Shown here in pieces: positions 25,296 through 35,600 of a stretch of DNA of 64,000 nucleotides; position 1 is the first letter of the stretch; each line of letters starts with the position of its first letter. The notes below the pieces were generated by a model. That model did not search any database. It was given only the letters and a program-made list of their open reading frames with translations, and was not told the DNA's origin. Origin of the DNA: Buttiauxella gaviniae ATCC 51604 (GTDB lineage: Bacteria > Pseudomonadota > Gammaproteobacteria > Enterobacterales > Enterobacteriaceae); NCBI RefSeq assembly GCF_001654835.1, contig NZ_LXEP01000004.1, positions 124,001-188,000 on the forward strand. The letters run 5' to 3'. Both the position numbers and the translations under genes were made by a program.

Positions 25296-27178
25296 TTTTT
25301 ATCTCCTTTCGCATCATTTAGTGCGTTCAATACGACATCTCGTGTCAACAGAGTTGGCAGGGCTTTTCCTTCCGGTGTGCCGGGTCCATAGACCTGGTTG
25401 AATGGCACACCAACTTGCCCACGCTGTTTGAGGAATGTGGTTATCTCTTTTGAAGGGAGTGTCCAGTCACCGCGCAGCGCAACCACATCAGATTGCTGCA
25501 ATACCGCTTGCACGTCGTCACGGGAAAGGACGTTTAACTTGTTAATTTTGCAGGTGATACACCAGTCGGCGGTGACATCAATAAACACACGCTTGTTTTG
25601 CGCGATTGCATCCTGAATTGCCTGTTCACTTAGCGGCTGCCAGGCAATATTTTCTTTAACGGGAGTATTTACTGCTGACCCAAAATGCACCGGTAACAGA
25701 CTAACCAGCCATAAAGCTGAGCCCAGCATCATCACTGCCAGGATGCGGCGCAACCAGACCATCCAACGCCCGGGTTTCGGCAGTCGTAATGCCAATGAAG
25801 GGCGCATGGCAATAAGCAGCCATGGCAGGCTCATTCCCACACCAAGTGCTATAAAGATGCCCCACAATGTTGGCAACGATGCACCAAGTGCCACGGCAAC
25901 GGCTGTGCCGAGGAATGGAGCACTGCAAGGTGTTGCCAGCAGCGTTGCCAGCGCTCCCTGCCAGAAATGCCCACTTATGCCATTGCCACCTTGCGTAGCA
26001 ATCCTGGTTGTCACTTTTGAGGAAAGTCGGAATTCAAATAGCCCAAACAGGTTGGCACTGAACACCAACATCACTACGGCCATAAAGCCAATAAACCAGG
26101 CATTCTGGAACTGAATCCCCCAGCCCACCGCCTGGTTTGTCAAACGCAGTACCGTCATTAATAGCGCCAGCGCCATAAACGAAACGAGAATACCGGCAAA
26201 TGAGGCGAGGAACTGTTGGCGAATAACGCGCTTTTCTTGTTTTTCAGCCAGTAACACAGAACCGAGTTTCATTCCCAAAACCGGCAACACACATGGCATC
26301 AGGTTAAGAATGAACCCACCCACCATGGCCAGCAGTAACACTTGCCAGAGTACAAAGTCGCCTCCTGCCTCAGGTACAACTGGCGTTTCAGCTATCGTGA
26401 CATTGCTTTGCTGAGCAATGCCATTATCGGCGATAACCAAAGAGAGATTGCGCCCACGTAGATCGGGTCCGGCGCCGTCCCAACCATCACTAACTGGTAC
26501 CGTTGCCCATAACGTTTCACCTTCGACACGATATTTTGGTTTACCGAAACTGGCATCCTCTGGCATATCAAAAAACAGCTCGGGTTTCTGCCAACCTGCG
26601 GAACGTGTGGCCTGCACAACCAGCTCAGCACTGTGATAACCAGCTTTCAGGCTATCGGTTAGCCCGTTATAAAGCGGCACTTTACCCATCGCTTGTGCAT
26701 AATCGTGGGCAAATGCTGCGTTGCCATTCTCTGGTGTGATTTCAAAGGGAAAATCTGTCAGCAGGCAGACATCTTTGCAGGTCGAGAGGGTAAGTACACC
26801 TGCGATTTTCCCTGTAAATGCACCATCAAGCGCCAGTGGAATACTGACCGCGTTGTGGTAACCCTGAGTGGTAATGCCCGCCACATCAAAACGTTGCGGC
26901 ATCGGCCAGAACCACTGGGCCGATTTCACGGGTTCGCTCCAGACAATAGTCGACGCAACGCCACCGTCACCCGGCGAACGCCAATAGGTTTTCCACCCTT
27001 CTTCAAGTTTCACATCTAGCAGGACGCGAGTTTCATCTGGCTGTGAAGTATCTGCACGCAGCCGAACGCTGGCGTGTTGATTATCCGTAGATTGAAGCCA
27101 GCCGGGTTCCGCAGCCCACGAAAATGGCAGCCATAGCAGTAGCAGGCAGAGCAACGCTCGCCTAAAAAGACTCAACAT
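25292..27178 (-). CDS. scsB: DsbD-like transmembrane electron transporter ScsB
   Basis: A 628-residue ScsB-family protein. It has a signal peptide (about 1-22), a large N-terminal periplasmic domain with the CKDVCLL cysteine pair, a central eight-helix DsbD-type domain with the paired LMPCVLPVLGMK and TPCSAPFLG redox cysteines, and a C-terminal thioredoxin domain with WCITCK. It carries electrons from cytosolic thioredoxin to the periplasm for ScsC and ScsD. It is the first gene of scsBCD, with GGAG before the ATG. Confidence 0.95.
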   Translation of the reverse strand: MLSLFRRALLCLLLLWLPFSWAAEPGWLQSTDNQHASVRLRADTSQPDETRVLLDVKLEEGWKTYWRSPGDGGVASTIVWSEPVKSAQWFWPMPQRFDVAGITTQGYHNAVSIPLALDGAFTGKIAGVLTLSTCKDVCLLTDFPFEITPENGNAAFAHDYAQAMGKVPLYNGLTDSLKAGYHSAELVVQATRSAGWQKPELFFDMPEDASFGKPKYRVEGETLWATVPVSDGWDGAGPDLRGRNLSLVIADNGIAQQSNVTIAETPVVPEAGGDFVLWQVLLLAMVGGFILNLMPCVLPVLGMKLGSVLLAEKQEKRVIRQQFLASFAGILVSFMALALLMTVLRLTNQAVGWGIQFQNAWFIGFMAVVMLVFSANLFGLFEFRLSSKVTTRIATQGGNGISGHFWQGALATLLATPCSAPFLGTAVAVALGASLPTLWGIFIALGVGMSLPWLLIAMRPSLALRLPKPGRWMVWLRRILAVMMLGSALWLVSLLPVHFGSAVNTPVKENIAWQPLSEQAIQDAIAQNKRVFIDVTADWCITCKINKLNVLSRDDVQAVLQQSDVVALRGDWTLPSKEITTFLKQRGQVGVPFNQVYGPGTPEGKALPTLLTRDVVLNALNDAKGDKK

Positions 27179-27227
27179 ATTTTTTCTCCGTAAATGAATT
27201 ATCGAACTGTGTTAAACAGCCGGTGTT

Positions 27228-27593
27228 TCATTCACGAAAAACGCAGAATCGCAGATGGACTCTTAGGGTGGGCGAACTAAATGCCCTGGCGGGAGAAACA
27301 GATGATCGTTCAGCTTGTAATGGCGCAATGAGCGCCAGAAGTAGACTGAAAACAAAAAATGCAGCTTCAAACAACACTGGAGGTGCGGCAAGTAATGACT
27401 TTGCACTCAATTCGCAAGGGGTAATCGATGCGTTATCTTCAACTTCAGAATTGCTGCTTTGCGAGAGCATGACGCTTTGGGCAGCTTTCATTTGCAAAGC
27501 GTGCAATCCCGCCATGCGCTGCGCGGTGCAAACTAACACCACCAGACATGCCAACAATAAAAACCACTTTGCAAAATGCTTCCGTTTAAACAT
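27228..27593 (-). CDS. scsA: ScsA, suppressor of copper sensitivity protein
   Basis: A 121-residue membrane protein upstream of scsBCD in the same orientation, as in Salmonella. Two hydrophobic segments are visible: about 9-27, with the CLVVLVCTAQRMAGLHAL block I associate with ScsA, and about 70-90 (FEAAFFVFSLLLALIAPL). Few cysteines are present (3). The 50-base gap to scsB allows separate or joint transcription. Its biochemical role is not established; the family has been linked to copper and peroxide tolerance. Confidence 0.75.
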   Translation of the reverse strand: MFKRKHFAKWFLLLACLVVLVCTAQRMAGLHALQMKAAQSVMLSQSSNSEVEDNASITPCELSAKSLLAAPPVLFEAAFFVFSLLLALIAPLQAERSSVSPARAFSSPTLRVHLRFCVFRE

Positions 27594-27737
27594 GAATCCC
27601 TCGCACTATATGAACCGCATATCTTAACCAGTCGTTCTCGTTTGGCAACTGATGTGCTGTAAAGATATGTCTGCATGCCTGCATAGCCAGGTTTGATTGT
27701 TTTATCAGCAAACAAACCAGCAGTGTGATAACAGGCT

Positions 27738-27766
27738 TTGACAACCCCGAAGCGCATCGCTAATAT
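27738..27766 (+). promoter_or_regulatory. Promoter of the first tRNA-Asn gene
   Basis: TTGACA, 17 bases, TAATAT: a near-perfect sigma70 promoter, followed by a GC-rich discriminator (GCGCCCC) typical of stringently controlled tRNA promoters. Confidence 0.85.
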
Positions 27767-27783
27767 GCGCCCCGTTAACCGAT

Positions 27784-27859
27784 TCCTCTGTAGTTCAGTC
27801 GGTAGAACGGCGGACTGTTAATCCGTATGTCACTGGTTCGAGTCCAGTCAGAGGAGCCA
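27784..27859 (+). tRNA. tRNA-Asn (anticodon GTT), copy 1
   Basis: A 76-base tRNA with encoded CCA. Acceptor TCCTCTG pairs with CAGAGGA; anticodon stem-loop GCGGACTGTTAATCCGT contains GTT; T arm CTGGTTCGAGTCCAG. It is identical in sequence to the copy at 39188-39263. A broken integrase gene begins 195 bases downstream, the usual arrangement for islands at tRNA-Asn. Confidence 0.97.
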
Positions 27860-27865
27860 AATTCG

Positions 27866-27900
27866 AAAGCCCGCTTAAGGAAACTTAAGCGGGCTTTTTT
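27866..27900 (+). terminator. Terminator of tRNA-Asn copy 1
   Basis: AAAGCCCGCTTAAG and CTTAAGCGGGCTTT form a 14-bp stem with a GAAA tetraloop (27866-27897), ending in six T (27895-27900). Confidence 0.92.
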
Positions 27901-28054
27901 GTTTTTAGACATCTTTTCGAATTTATATATGATTTTGATTCAATAAGTTAGCGTGAAAAACCTTCCCGATGTGTTTTCATTTGTCTGCATGCATCGTGCG
28001 AAAATGGTGGTCAGATATGGGGTCTATCCGGTTCGATTGTGAAGTGACCACCAA

Positions 28055-28305
28055 ATGTCTTAAAATGATTCTAAAATCCCCAGTTCCAAACCTTCTGATA
28101 AATTCTTCAAACTGAGCGATGCTCAGGTTTTCTATTTGCTTTTCAATCCCGACGGTTCCCGTCTCTGGTATCTCAAATATCGCTTTAACGGCAAAGAATC
28201 TCGCATTGGTTTAGGGACTTATCCCGCATTGTCTCTTGCAGAAGCCTGACAGCAACGTGATGGTATCCGCAAACTGCTGTCTCAGGGGATAAACCAGGCT
28301 TTTTC
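28055..28305 (+). pseudogene. Remnant of a P4-type tyrosine integrase (N-terminal arm domain)
   Basis: Frame from ATG 28055 reads MS*NDSKIPSSKPSDKFFKLSDAQ, then NPDGSRLWYLKYRFNGKE, SRIGLGTYPALSLAEA*QQ and RDGIRKLLSQG. This is the DUF4102 arm-type DNA-binding start of P4-family integrases. It contains two in-frame stops (TAA at codon 3, TGA at 28247-28249, the latter where Arg CGA is usual), and the catalytic domain is absent because the sequence passes directly into the 3' end of ttrR. Its place 195 bases behind a tRNA-Asn is classic for an island integrase, so it marks an old integration. Confidence 0.8.
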
Positions 28306-28322
28306 GTTTCTACCGCAACCAG

Positions 28323-28910
28323 TCATTCGCGAACCTGCTGCAAACGGTTTACCAGTTCGGCCAGGCTGCCTGCCTGCATTTTTTCCATTACGCGGGCGCG
28401 ATGTACTTCTACTGTGCGCACCGCAATATTCATGCTGTCGGCAATTTCGCGGTTGAGTAACCCGTTTGCCACAAGCCCTGCCAGTTCCCGCTCTTTGGGG
28501 GTGAGTTGCTGATAACAGGTAACAATTTTTTGCCGGTCAAACTCTTGTGCGGAAACCAGTAGCGCGTGCTCTAACGCCATCTGAAGGGGCTTTGCCGCAA
28601 CGGGCTTTTGCAGAAAATCGACGGCGCCGCGTTTCATTTGCTCCACCGCCATTGGCACATCGCCGTGCCCTGTCAGGAACACCACCGCCAGCGTACTGCC
28701 GCGCCGCAACATCTCCTCATGCACGCCCTGCCCGTCCATCACTGGCATACGCATATCCAACAACAACACGCCAGTCTGGTAAAGCTCGGCCTGAGACAAA
28801 AATAGCGCCCCCTCATTCCAGCAGCGAACATCGTACCCCAGGCTTTCAAGCAAAAATGCGCAGGCTTTGGTCACTGCCACATCGTCATCCAGCAAATGAA
28901 TTATCGCCAT
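28323..28910 (-). CDS. ttrR: Tetrathionate response regulator TtrR
   Basis: A 195-residue two-component regulator. The receiver domain (about 1-120) has the phosphoacceptor Asp52 in LLDMRMP, the conserved Thr in FLTGHGD and Lys in LQKP. The C-terminal LuxR-type HTH contains LTPKERELAGLVANGLLNREIADSMNIAVRTVEVHRARVMEK. With TtrS it activates ttrBCA in response to tetrathionate. It overlaps ttrS by 26 bases. The integrase remnant abuts its 3' end. Confidence 0.93.
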   Translation of the reverse strand: MAIIHLLDDDVAVTKACAFLLESLGYDVRCWNEGALFLSQAELYQTGVLLLDMRMPVMDGQGVHEEMLRRGSTLAVVFLTGHGDVPMAVEQMKRGAVDFLQKPVAAKPLQMALEHALLVSAQEFDRQKIVTCYQQLTPKERELAGLVANGLLNREIADSMNIAVRTVEVHRARVMEKMQAGSLAELVNRLQQVRE

Positions 28911-30651
28911 CGCGGCTTCGTTCCTCTCTGTCCGTGAAATCTAACACTATGGCCACACCTGTCAGGCCATCCGGAGCTTTGTGATTCTGGATAGTAATTT
29001 CGCCCTGCCCGTAACGGACCAGGCGTTGGCAAATCACCAGCCCTAATCCCATCCCTTCTTCGCGGGTTGTCACAAAGGGTTGGAATGCCTGACGCAATAA
29101 CACTTCATCAATCCCTCCGGCATTATCCTGCAGGGTGATTCGCGCGCCGCCATTTTTATGCTCCGCCATAATCCACACCGTTGTTGCTCCCGCCTGAGCC
29201 GCATTCAGGATAAGGTTCGTCAGCACCTGCTCAAGCAGGACCGGCGGCAGGTGCACGGTTAACTCAGAATGCACTTCCATTTGCAGTGTGACTGCCGGGA
29301 AATTCTGCGCCATGCGCAATAGTCGCCAGACGTGCAAAATAGCGTCATGAATATTGACCTGCCCCCACTCCTCCGTCATGACTGGATTTCCCTGTGCCTG
29401 GCTAACCCAGTGGCGCAAATTTCGCAGCGTGTCGGCTGCACGTTGTGCCTGGCTGTCAATTTCTTTCAGGGCGGGAAGCAACGGATGCTGCTCATCCTGC
29501 GCCTCAAGGCGGATCAGGCAGCCCCCGGCATAGTGACGAATAGCGCTAAGTGGTTGATTAAGCTCATGGGCAAAACCGGAGGTCATCTCCCCCAGGACAC
29601 TCATTTGTCTTGCCGTTTCCAGTGCCTGTTCTTGCTGGCGCAACAGTACATTATTGCGTTCCAGTTGCTGACCACGCCGCCGCACCAGCAGCATGACCCA
29701 GATGTAATTTAGCATGAGCAACAGTAACACCAGCGCAACTGCGCCCATCGCGACCTGGTGTTGAATCAGCCAGCTTTTGATATCCAGCCACAAACGTCTC
29801 TGTTGCGGATGCTGGCGCACGTCGTGTAACAGCGCTTCAACCTGGCTGGTAGAAGCCGGAGCCCCCCAATGAAAAGGGGCGGTTTCTGGCGCATTAAACA
29901 GTACCCGCGTGACACGGTCCGCCAGTTCATCACTGACCGTCGGCAGTGCCGCAAAAGACCAGTCGGGATAAAGGGGTGTGCTGGTTAAACAGGGAATGGG
30001 AGCAGGATGGTTTATCAGCGCCACAAAATCTTCTTTATGGATAAGCCCTTCTTTATCCATATTGTCCAGCAGGCACACCGGCACTATCGCCGCCTGAACG
30101 GCTTTTTCGCGTAACAAATACACCAGGGCATCGGCCGGGAAGCCGGTAAAACGCAGTTGCAGGTCCCTTTCAGGGCGAATGCCGGCATCATTTAACGCCT
30201 TATACCCCAGTAAATAGCCGCCAAAAGCCTGTGCATCAATAGCGCCCACCGTTTTGCCGATCAGATCGTGTACCGAGGTGATCCCGCTGTCGCGCCTGGC
30301 CAGGATAGCACTGCCGATAACATTGCTCGCCGCTTTACCGCCGCGAGTGGAACGCAAAGAGGCTAGCCAGCGTAATGGTGAATGGCTGTTCAATTGCACA
30401 AACTGCGCGGGGTTAGTCACCACGAACTGCACCGTTTTACGGTTCACCGCCTCCTGCATTTGATGGAGATCCAGCGGCTGGATATGAAACTCCTCGCCAG
30501 GCAATTGTTGATTGAGGAGGGCTTCCAACGGTTGCCAGTGGCTGCAAGTCTGCACCTCGCCACGCATCGCCAGAATGCCAATATTCCACGACCCCGCCCA
30601 TGCGGCACTACTCATCATGATGGCTGACAGCAGTAATGCCAGGCGTCTCAT
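28885..30651 (-). CDS. ttrS: Tetrathionate sensor histidine kinase TtrS
   Basis: A 588-residue sensor kinase: signal peptide (about 1-19), periplasmic PhnD-like ligand-binding domain (about 20-275), one transmembrane helix (about 300-322), then a HisKA domain with SGFAHELNQPLSAIRHYAGG (phospho-His) and HATPase N/G boxes (LTNLILNAAQA, DNAGGI, GMGLGLVICQ). The start at 30651 is preferred to an in-frame ATG at 30666 because GAGAGG lies 7 bases before it. It is divergent from ttrB across a 193-base control region. Confidence 0.94.
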   Translation of the reverse strand: MRRLALLLSAIMMSSAAWAGSWNIGILAMRGEVQTCSHWQPLEALLNQQLPGEEFHIQPLDLHQMQEAVNRKTVQFVVTNPAQFVQLNSHSPLRWLASLRSTRGGKAASNVIGSAILARRDSGITSVHDLIGKTVGAIDAQAFGGYLLGYKALNDAGIRPERDLQLRFTGFPADALVYLLREKAVQAAIVPVCLLDNMDKEGLIHKEDFVALINHPAPIPCLTSTPLYPDWSFAALPTVSDELADRVTRVLFNAPETAPFHWGAPASTSQVEALLHDVRQHPQQRRLWLDIKSWLIQHQVAMGAVALVLLLLMLNYIWVMLLVRRRGQQLERNNVLLRQQEQALETARQMSVLGEMTSGFAHELNQPLSAIRHYAGGCLIRLEAQDEQHPLLPALKEIDSQAQRAADTLRNLRHWVSQAQGNPVMTEEWGQVNIHDAILHVWRLLRMAQNFPAVTLQMEVHSELTVHLPPVLLEQVLTNLILNAAQAGATTVWIMAEHKNGGARITLQDNAGGIDEVLLRQAFQPFVTTREEGMGLGLVICQRLVRYGQGEITIQNHKAPDGLTGVAIVLDFTDREERSRDGDNSFAG

Positions 30652-30688
30652 CGTTATGCCTCTCACCGAATTATCCCTGTTGATTATG

Positions 30689-30702
30689 TTGTTTTAGATC
30701 AA
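30689..30702. promoter_or_regulatory. FNR-type site between ttrS and ttrB
   Basis: TTGTT-TTAG-ATCAA matches the FNR consensus TTGAT-N4-ATCAA at 9 of 10 positions. It lies inside the divergent ttrS/ttrB region, 143 bases before the ttrB start. Anaerobic FNR control of ttr is known in Salmonella. Confidence 0.65.
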
Positions 30703-30844
30703 CAACAAGACGGGTATGTGGTTAACCACAATAGAGTCCCCCCTCCCTGATTTTTACACTGTAAATCATAGACATTTTTAATACATCACCAGCCAGTCAA
30801 CGACGTGACTTATGTTTTGTTGTTGCATCACGACGGGAGAAAAT

Positions 30845-31579
30845 ATGGACAGCAGTAAACGGCAGTTTCTCCAGCAACTGGGTATCCTGAGCGCGGGTGC
30901 CTCTTTAGTGCCGCTGGCTCAGGCGAAATTCCCCTTCTCCCCTGAGCGACATGAAGGCTCCACACGCCATCGTTATGCCATGCTTATCGACCTGCGCCGT
31001 TGTATTGGCTGCCAGTCTTGTACGGTTAGTTGCGCCATTGAAAACCAGACACCTCAGGGCGAATTCCGCACCCATGTCAATCAATATCAGGTGCGACTGG
31101 AAGGCGAACTCAGCGTCACCAACGTGTTGCTGCCCCGCCTGTGCAACCACTGCGATAACCCACCTTGCGTTCCCGTTTGCCCGGTTCAGGCAACCTTCCA
31201 GCGGGAGGACGGCATTGTGGTGGTAGACAACACGCGTTGCGTCGGCTGCGCCTATTGCGTTCAGGCCTGCCCTTATGACGCACGCTTTATCAACCACGAA
31301 ACACAAACTGCCGATAAATGCACCTTCTGCGTCCACCGTCTCGAGGCCGGGTTGCTCCCCGCGTGTGTGGAATCTTGTGTTGGCGGCGCACGAATTATTG
31401 GTGATTTGAAGGATCCGAACAGCCGTATCGCGCAGATGCTTCACGAGCACAGCGATGCCATCAAAGTGCTGAAACCGGAGAACGGCACCCTACCCCATGT
31501 TTTCTATTTAGGCCTGGACGAGGCCTTCGTCACCCCATTGATGGGGCGTGCTCAACCCGCACTCTGGCAGGAGGTTTAA
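30845..31579 (+). CDS. ttrB: Tetrathionate reductase iron-sulfur subunit TtrB
   Basis: A 244-residue periplasmic ferredoxin-like subunit with four cysteine clusters (CIGCQSCTVSC, CNHCDNPPCVPVCP, CVGCAYCVQACP, CTFCVHRLEAGLLPAC) for four [4Fe-4S] centres passing electrons from TtrC to TtrA. The N-terminus SSKRQFLQQLG...LAQA is a Tat signal with Lys-Arg instead of the twin arginines, the known exception first described in Salmonella TtrB. The ATG at 30845 follows GGGAGAAA; an upstream ATG at 30812 is open but lacks a good ribosome site and gives an unlikely Cys-rich lead. Confidence 0.95.
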   Translation: MDSSKRQFLQQLGILSAGASLVPLAQAKFPFSPERHEGSTRHRYAMLIDLRRCIGCQSCTVSCAIENQTPQGEFRTHVNQYQVRLEGELSVTNVLLPRLCNHCDNPPCVPVCPVQATFQREDGIVVVDNTRCVGCAYCVQACPYDARFINHETQTADKCTFCVHRLEAGLLPACVESCVGGARIIGDLKDPNSRIAQMLHEHSDAIKVLKPENGTLPHVFYLGLDEAFVTPLMGRAQPALWQEV

Positions 31580-32602
31580 ATGACGCATTCTCTGTTAATC
31601 GAGGAGGTACTGGCACGCCCGCAAGAGATAAGCTGGCTTCCCTGGGCTGTGCAATACTTCTTTTTCATCGGCATTGCCGCCTGTGCGGCCCTGTTTGCCT
31701 GTGTACTTCACTGGCGCAAAAGAGAGTCCGCAAAACTGGAAAACCTGACGCTGTTGATTGCCTTAACCTGCGCCATTACTGCCCCTCTGGCGCTAACGGC
31801 AGATCTGCACCAAACCGCTCGCTTCTGGCATTTCTACGCTTACCCTACGCCGTGGTCATGGATGCCCTGGGGCGCATTATTTTTACCGCTGTTCACCGGG
31901 TTTCTGGGATTGTGGTTTCTCGCACAACTTATCAAACGCTTCACACAAAAAAGCTACCGCGTGACGAAATGGCTGGCGCTGGCAAGTGCCTTAACAGCGG
32001 TGGGATTGCTGGTGTATACCGGTCGCGAAGTGTCTGTGGTACAGGCGCGCCCTGTCTGGTTTAGCTATGCGTTTCCTCTCGTGATGTTTCTCAGTGCTTT
32101 CCACACCTTTTTTGCGCTGCTCATTGTGTCACTGCGCAGTGAACAGGCATTACAGCGGAAACTGGCCCAGGGGCAACTCTGGATTCTGGGGCTGCTTGCC
32201 ATCGTAGTCGTGTTTTGGGTCAGCGGTGACACGCTGTCTGGCACTGCTATTCGCGACTGGCTTGCAGTGGCCCCTTCCGCCAGAGGCTACGCTGCCGGTT
32301 GGGCCGTATTCTGGTGTTTATCTCTTGGTATTAGCAGCATGGCATTGCTTAAACCGTTATCCACGCCGTTACGCATTTTGCAGGCGTTCAGCGCCATGGC
32401 GTTGTGCTGGCTGATACGCTGGACCTTACTGATTCAGGTGCAAACCATACCGAAATTTAACGCGCAATTTAACCCTTACACCCTGCCCGCAGGAACCGAT
32501 GGCTGGCTCGCCATCTTCGGCACCTTTGGTTTGTGGATAGCGCTGCTCATTATTGTTCGTGAAACCGTGAATGGTCTGGCAAGGAGAATGCAACATGGCT
32601 AA
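31580..32602 (+). CDS. ttrC: Tetrathionate reductase membrane subunit TtrC
   Basis: A 340-residue NrfD-type integral membrane protein with about nine hydrophobic helices, the quinol dehydrogenase and anchor of the tetrathionate reductase. It oxidises menaquinol and passes electrons to TtrB. The ATG directly follows the ttrB stop (TAAATG) with AGGAGG 6-7 bases ahead, and its end overlaps ttrA by 8 bases, so ttrBCA is a tightly coupled operon. Confidence 0.93.
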   Translation: MTHSLLIEEVLARPQEISWLPWAVQYFFFIGIAACAALFACVLHWRKRESAKLENLTLLIALTCAITAPLALTADLHQTARFWHFYAYPTPWSWMPWGALFLPLFTGFLGLWFLAQLIKRFTQKSYRVTKWLALASALTAVGLLVYTGREVSVVQARPVWFSYAFPLVMFLSAFHTFFALLIVSLRSEQALQRKLAQGQLWILGLLAIVVVFWVSGDTLSGTAIRDWLAVAPSARGYAAGWAVFWCLSLGISSMALLKPLSTPLRILQAFSAMALCWLIRWTLLIQVQTIPKFNAQFNPYTLPAGTDGWLAIFGTFGLWIALLIIVRETVNGLARRMQHG

Positions 32603-35600
32603 TTTAACCCGTCGTCAGTGGCTTAAAGTCGGCCTCGCTCTGGGCGGAATGGTGACTTTTGGGCTGAGTTATCGGGATGTCGCAAAGCGTGCCATTGACG
32701 GTTTGCAAAACGGCACCTCCGGCAAGATAACCCGCGACCGCATCTTCGGTAATGCGTTGATTCCCGAAGCTAACGCGCAACCCCACTGGCAACAAAACCC
32801 GCAACAAGTGATCTCGATGACGCAATGCTTTGGCTGCTGGACGCAGTGTGGCGTGCGAGTGCGGGTCGACCGCGAAAAAGAGAAAGTGCTGCGAATTGCA
32901 GGCAACCCTTATCACCCTTTATCCCATGAACACCACATTAACGCCTCCGTCCCGTTTGCCGAGGCGATGGCGCAACTTGCAGGAGAAACCGGCCTCGACT
33001 CCCGCTCCACCGCCTGCGCCCGTGGCGCAACCATGATGGAAGGCCTGTACAGCCCGCTACGTATTCTGGAACCGATGAAACGCGTCGGTAAACGTGGAGA
33101 AGGAAAATGGCAGCGCATCAGCTTTGAACAACTGATAGAAGAAGTCGTGGAAGGTGGCGATCTATTTGGTGAAGGGTACGTAGAAGGTTTACGCGCGCTT
33201 CATGCCCCCACTACACCCATCGACCCGAAGCATCCTGGATTTGGCCCGAAAACTAACCAATTACTGGTGACCAATGCGGGTGATGATGGCCGCGATACGT
33301 TCCTGCGACGCTTTGCGCTCAACAGTTTCGGCAGCAAAAACTTCGGCGCACACGGCGCCTATTGCGGCCTGGCTTATCGGGCCGGTTCTGGTGCACTGAT
33401 GGGCGATCTGGATAAAAACCCGCACGTGAAGCCTGACTGGGATCATGTTGAATTTGCGCTGTTTATGGGCACCTCACCGGCGCAGTCCGGCAACCCTTTT
33501 AAACGCCAGGCGCGGCAACTCTCCAGCGCCCGCGTGCGCGATAACTTCCAGTATGTCGTCGTCGCCCCAGCGCTGCCGTTAACTACCGTACTTGCCGACG
33601 ATCGCGGCCACTGGCTGCCTGTTATTCCTGGTACTGATTCAGCGCTGGCGATGGGCATGATCCGCTGGATCATCGAGAAAGAACGTTACAACGCAGACTA
33701 CCTTGCCACCCCTGATGCGCTAGCCATGCAGCAGGCGGGTGAGAAAAGCTGGACCAACGCCTCGCATCTGGTGATCACTGATGAGCTCCCGCAACTTGCC
33801 GGGCAGCATTTGACGCTGGCACATCTGGGGGCTGATAGCGCAAGCGATCCTGTGGTGCTTAATGAAAACGCAGAAATAGTTGCCGCCAGCCTTTGCCAGC
33901 GCGCACAGTTATTTGTGACTCAGCAAGTCACGCTGGATGACGGACAAATCGTCACCGTGAAAAGCGGATTCCAGTTGCTCAAAGATACAGCTAACAAACT
34001 CACACTGGCGCAATACAGCCAGCAATGTGGCGTGCCGGAAGAAAAAATTGCCGCGCTGGCGGATACCTTTACGCGCCACGGGCGAAAAGCCGCAGTCATT
34101 ACCCACGGCGGGATGATGGCAGGCAACGGGTTTTACAACGCCTGGGCCGTTATGATGCTCAACGCGCTGATTGGCAACCTCAGTCTGGAAGGCGGAGTGT
34201 TCGTTAGCGGGGGTAAATTCAACGGTGCAGCCGATGGCCCGCGCTACAATATGGACAGCTTTTCTGGAAAGGTAAAACCGAAAGGGCTGAGCATCGCGCG
34301 CAGCAAAACTGCCTATGAATCCTCCGAAGAATACCGGAATAAAGTCGCCGCCGGGAAGTCCCCCTTCCCGGCTAAAGCACCCTGGTATCCGTTCGTGGCG
34401 GGGCAACTGACAGAACTGCTTACTTCGGCACTGGAAGGCTACCCCTACCCGCTGAAAGCGTGGATCTCTAATATGACGAATCCGTTTTACGGCATCCCTG
34501 GGCTGCGGGCCGTGGCGGAAGAGAAACTCAAAGATCCTAAAAACCTGCCGCTGTTTATTGCCATTGACGCGTTTATGAACGAAACCACAGCGCTGGCAGA
34601 TTATATCGTGCCGGATACGCACAACTTCGAAAGCTGGGGATTCAGCGCGCCGTGGGCTGGCGTTGCCAGCAAAGCCACCACCGCCCGTTGGCCTGTCGTT
34701 TCGTCCGCAACTAGCCAAACCGCCGATGGGCAGCCGGTATCAATGGAGGCCTTCTGCATCGCAGTGGCTAAACGCCTCGAACTGCCAGGTTTTGGCGACA
34801 ATGCAATTACCGACACGCAAGGTAACAGCTACCCGCTTAATCGCGCGGAAGATTACTACCTGCGTGTTGCCGCCAACATCGCATATATGGGCAAAGCCCC
34901 AGTCGCGGCAGCAAATCAGGAGGACGTGGCTCTCACCGGCGTGCAACGCATTTTGCCCGTGATGCAACAGACGCTAAAACCTGATGAGGTCAGCCGCGTC
35001 GCCTTCATCTACTCTCGAGGCGGACGTTTTGCCCCAGACAGCAGCGGGCGTGAGGATAATCTCGTCGGCAATGCGTGGCAGAAACCGCTGCAAATCTGGA
35101 ATGCAGAAGTCGCCGCACATCGTCATGCCATTACTGGCGAACGTTATAGCGGCTGTCCGGCCTGGTATCCTGCACGGCTGTCTGACGGGCGCTCCGTGGA
35201 CGAGATATTCCCTGTGCAGCAGTGGCCACTGAAACTGATTTCGTTTAAATCCAATACCATGTCCAGCAGCACAGCAACAATCCCACGGTTACATCATGTC
35301 AAACCGACTAACCTGGTGGCGCTCAATCCTGAAGATGGCAAGCGCTACGGCCTGGCGCACGGCGACACCGTCCGTATCACGACACCGGGCGGGCACGCGG
35401 TAGCACAAATCAGTCTGCTTCACGGCGTGATGCCTGGAGTCATTGCCATTGAGCACGGTTACGGGCACCGTGAAATGGGGGCGGCGCAGCATTATCTCGA
35501 CGGTGAAGCCATGCCAATTGATGAGAAAATAAAAGCAGGGATAAACCTCAATGACCTGGGCTTTGCCGACCCTACACGCAAGGTCGCAAATACCTGGCTG

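Noticed and set aside
33909..34718. A 269-codon antisense frame inside ttrA
   Set aside because: It is the reverse-frame shadow of a high-GC coding region; ttrA is strongly supported on the other strand.
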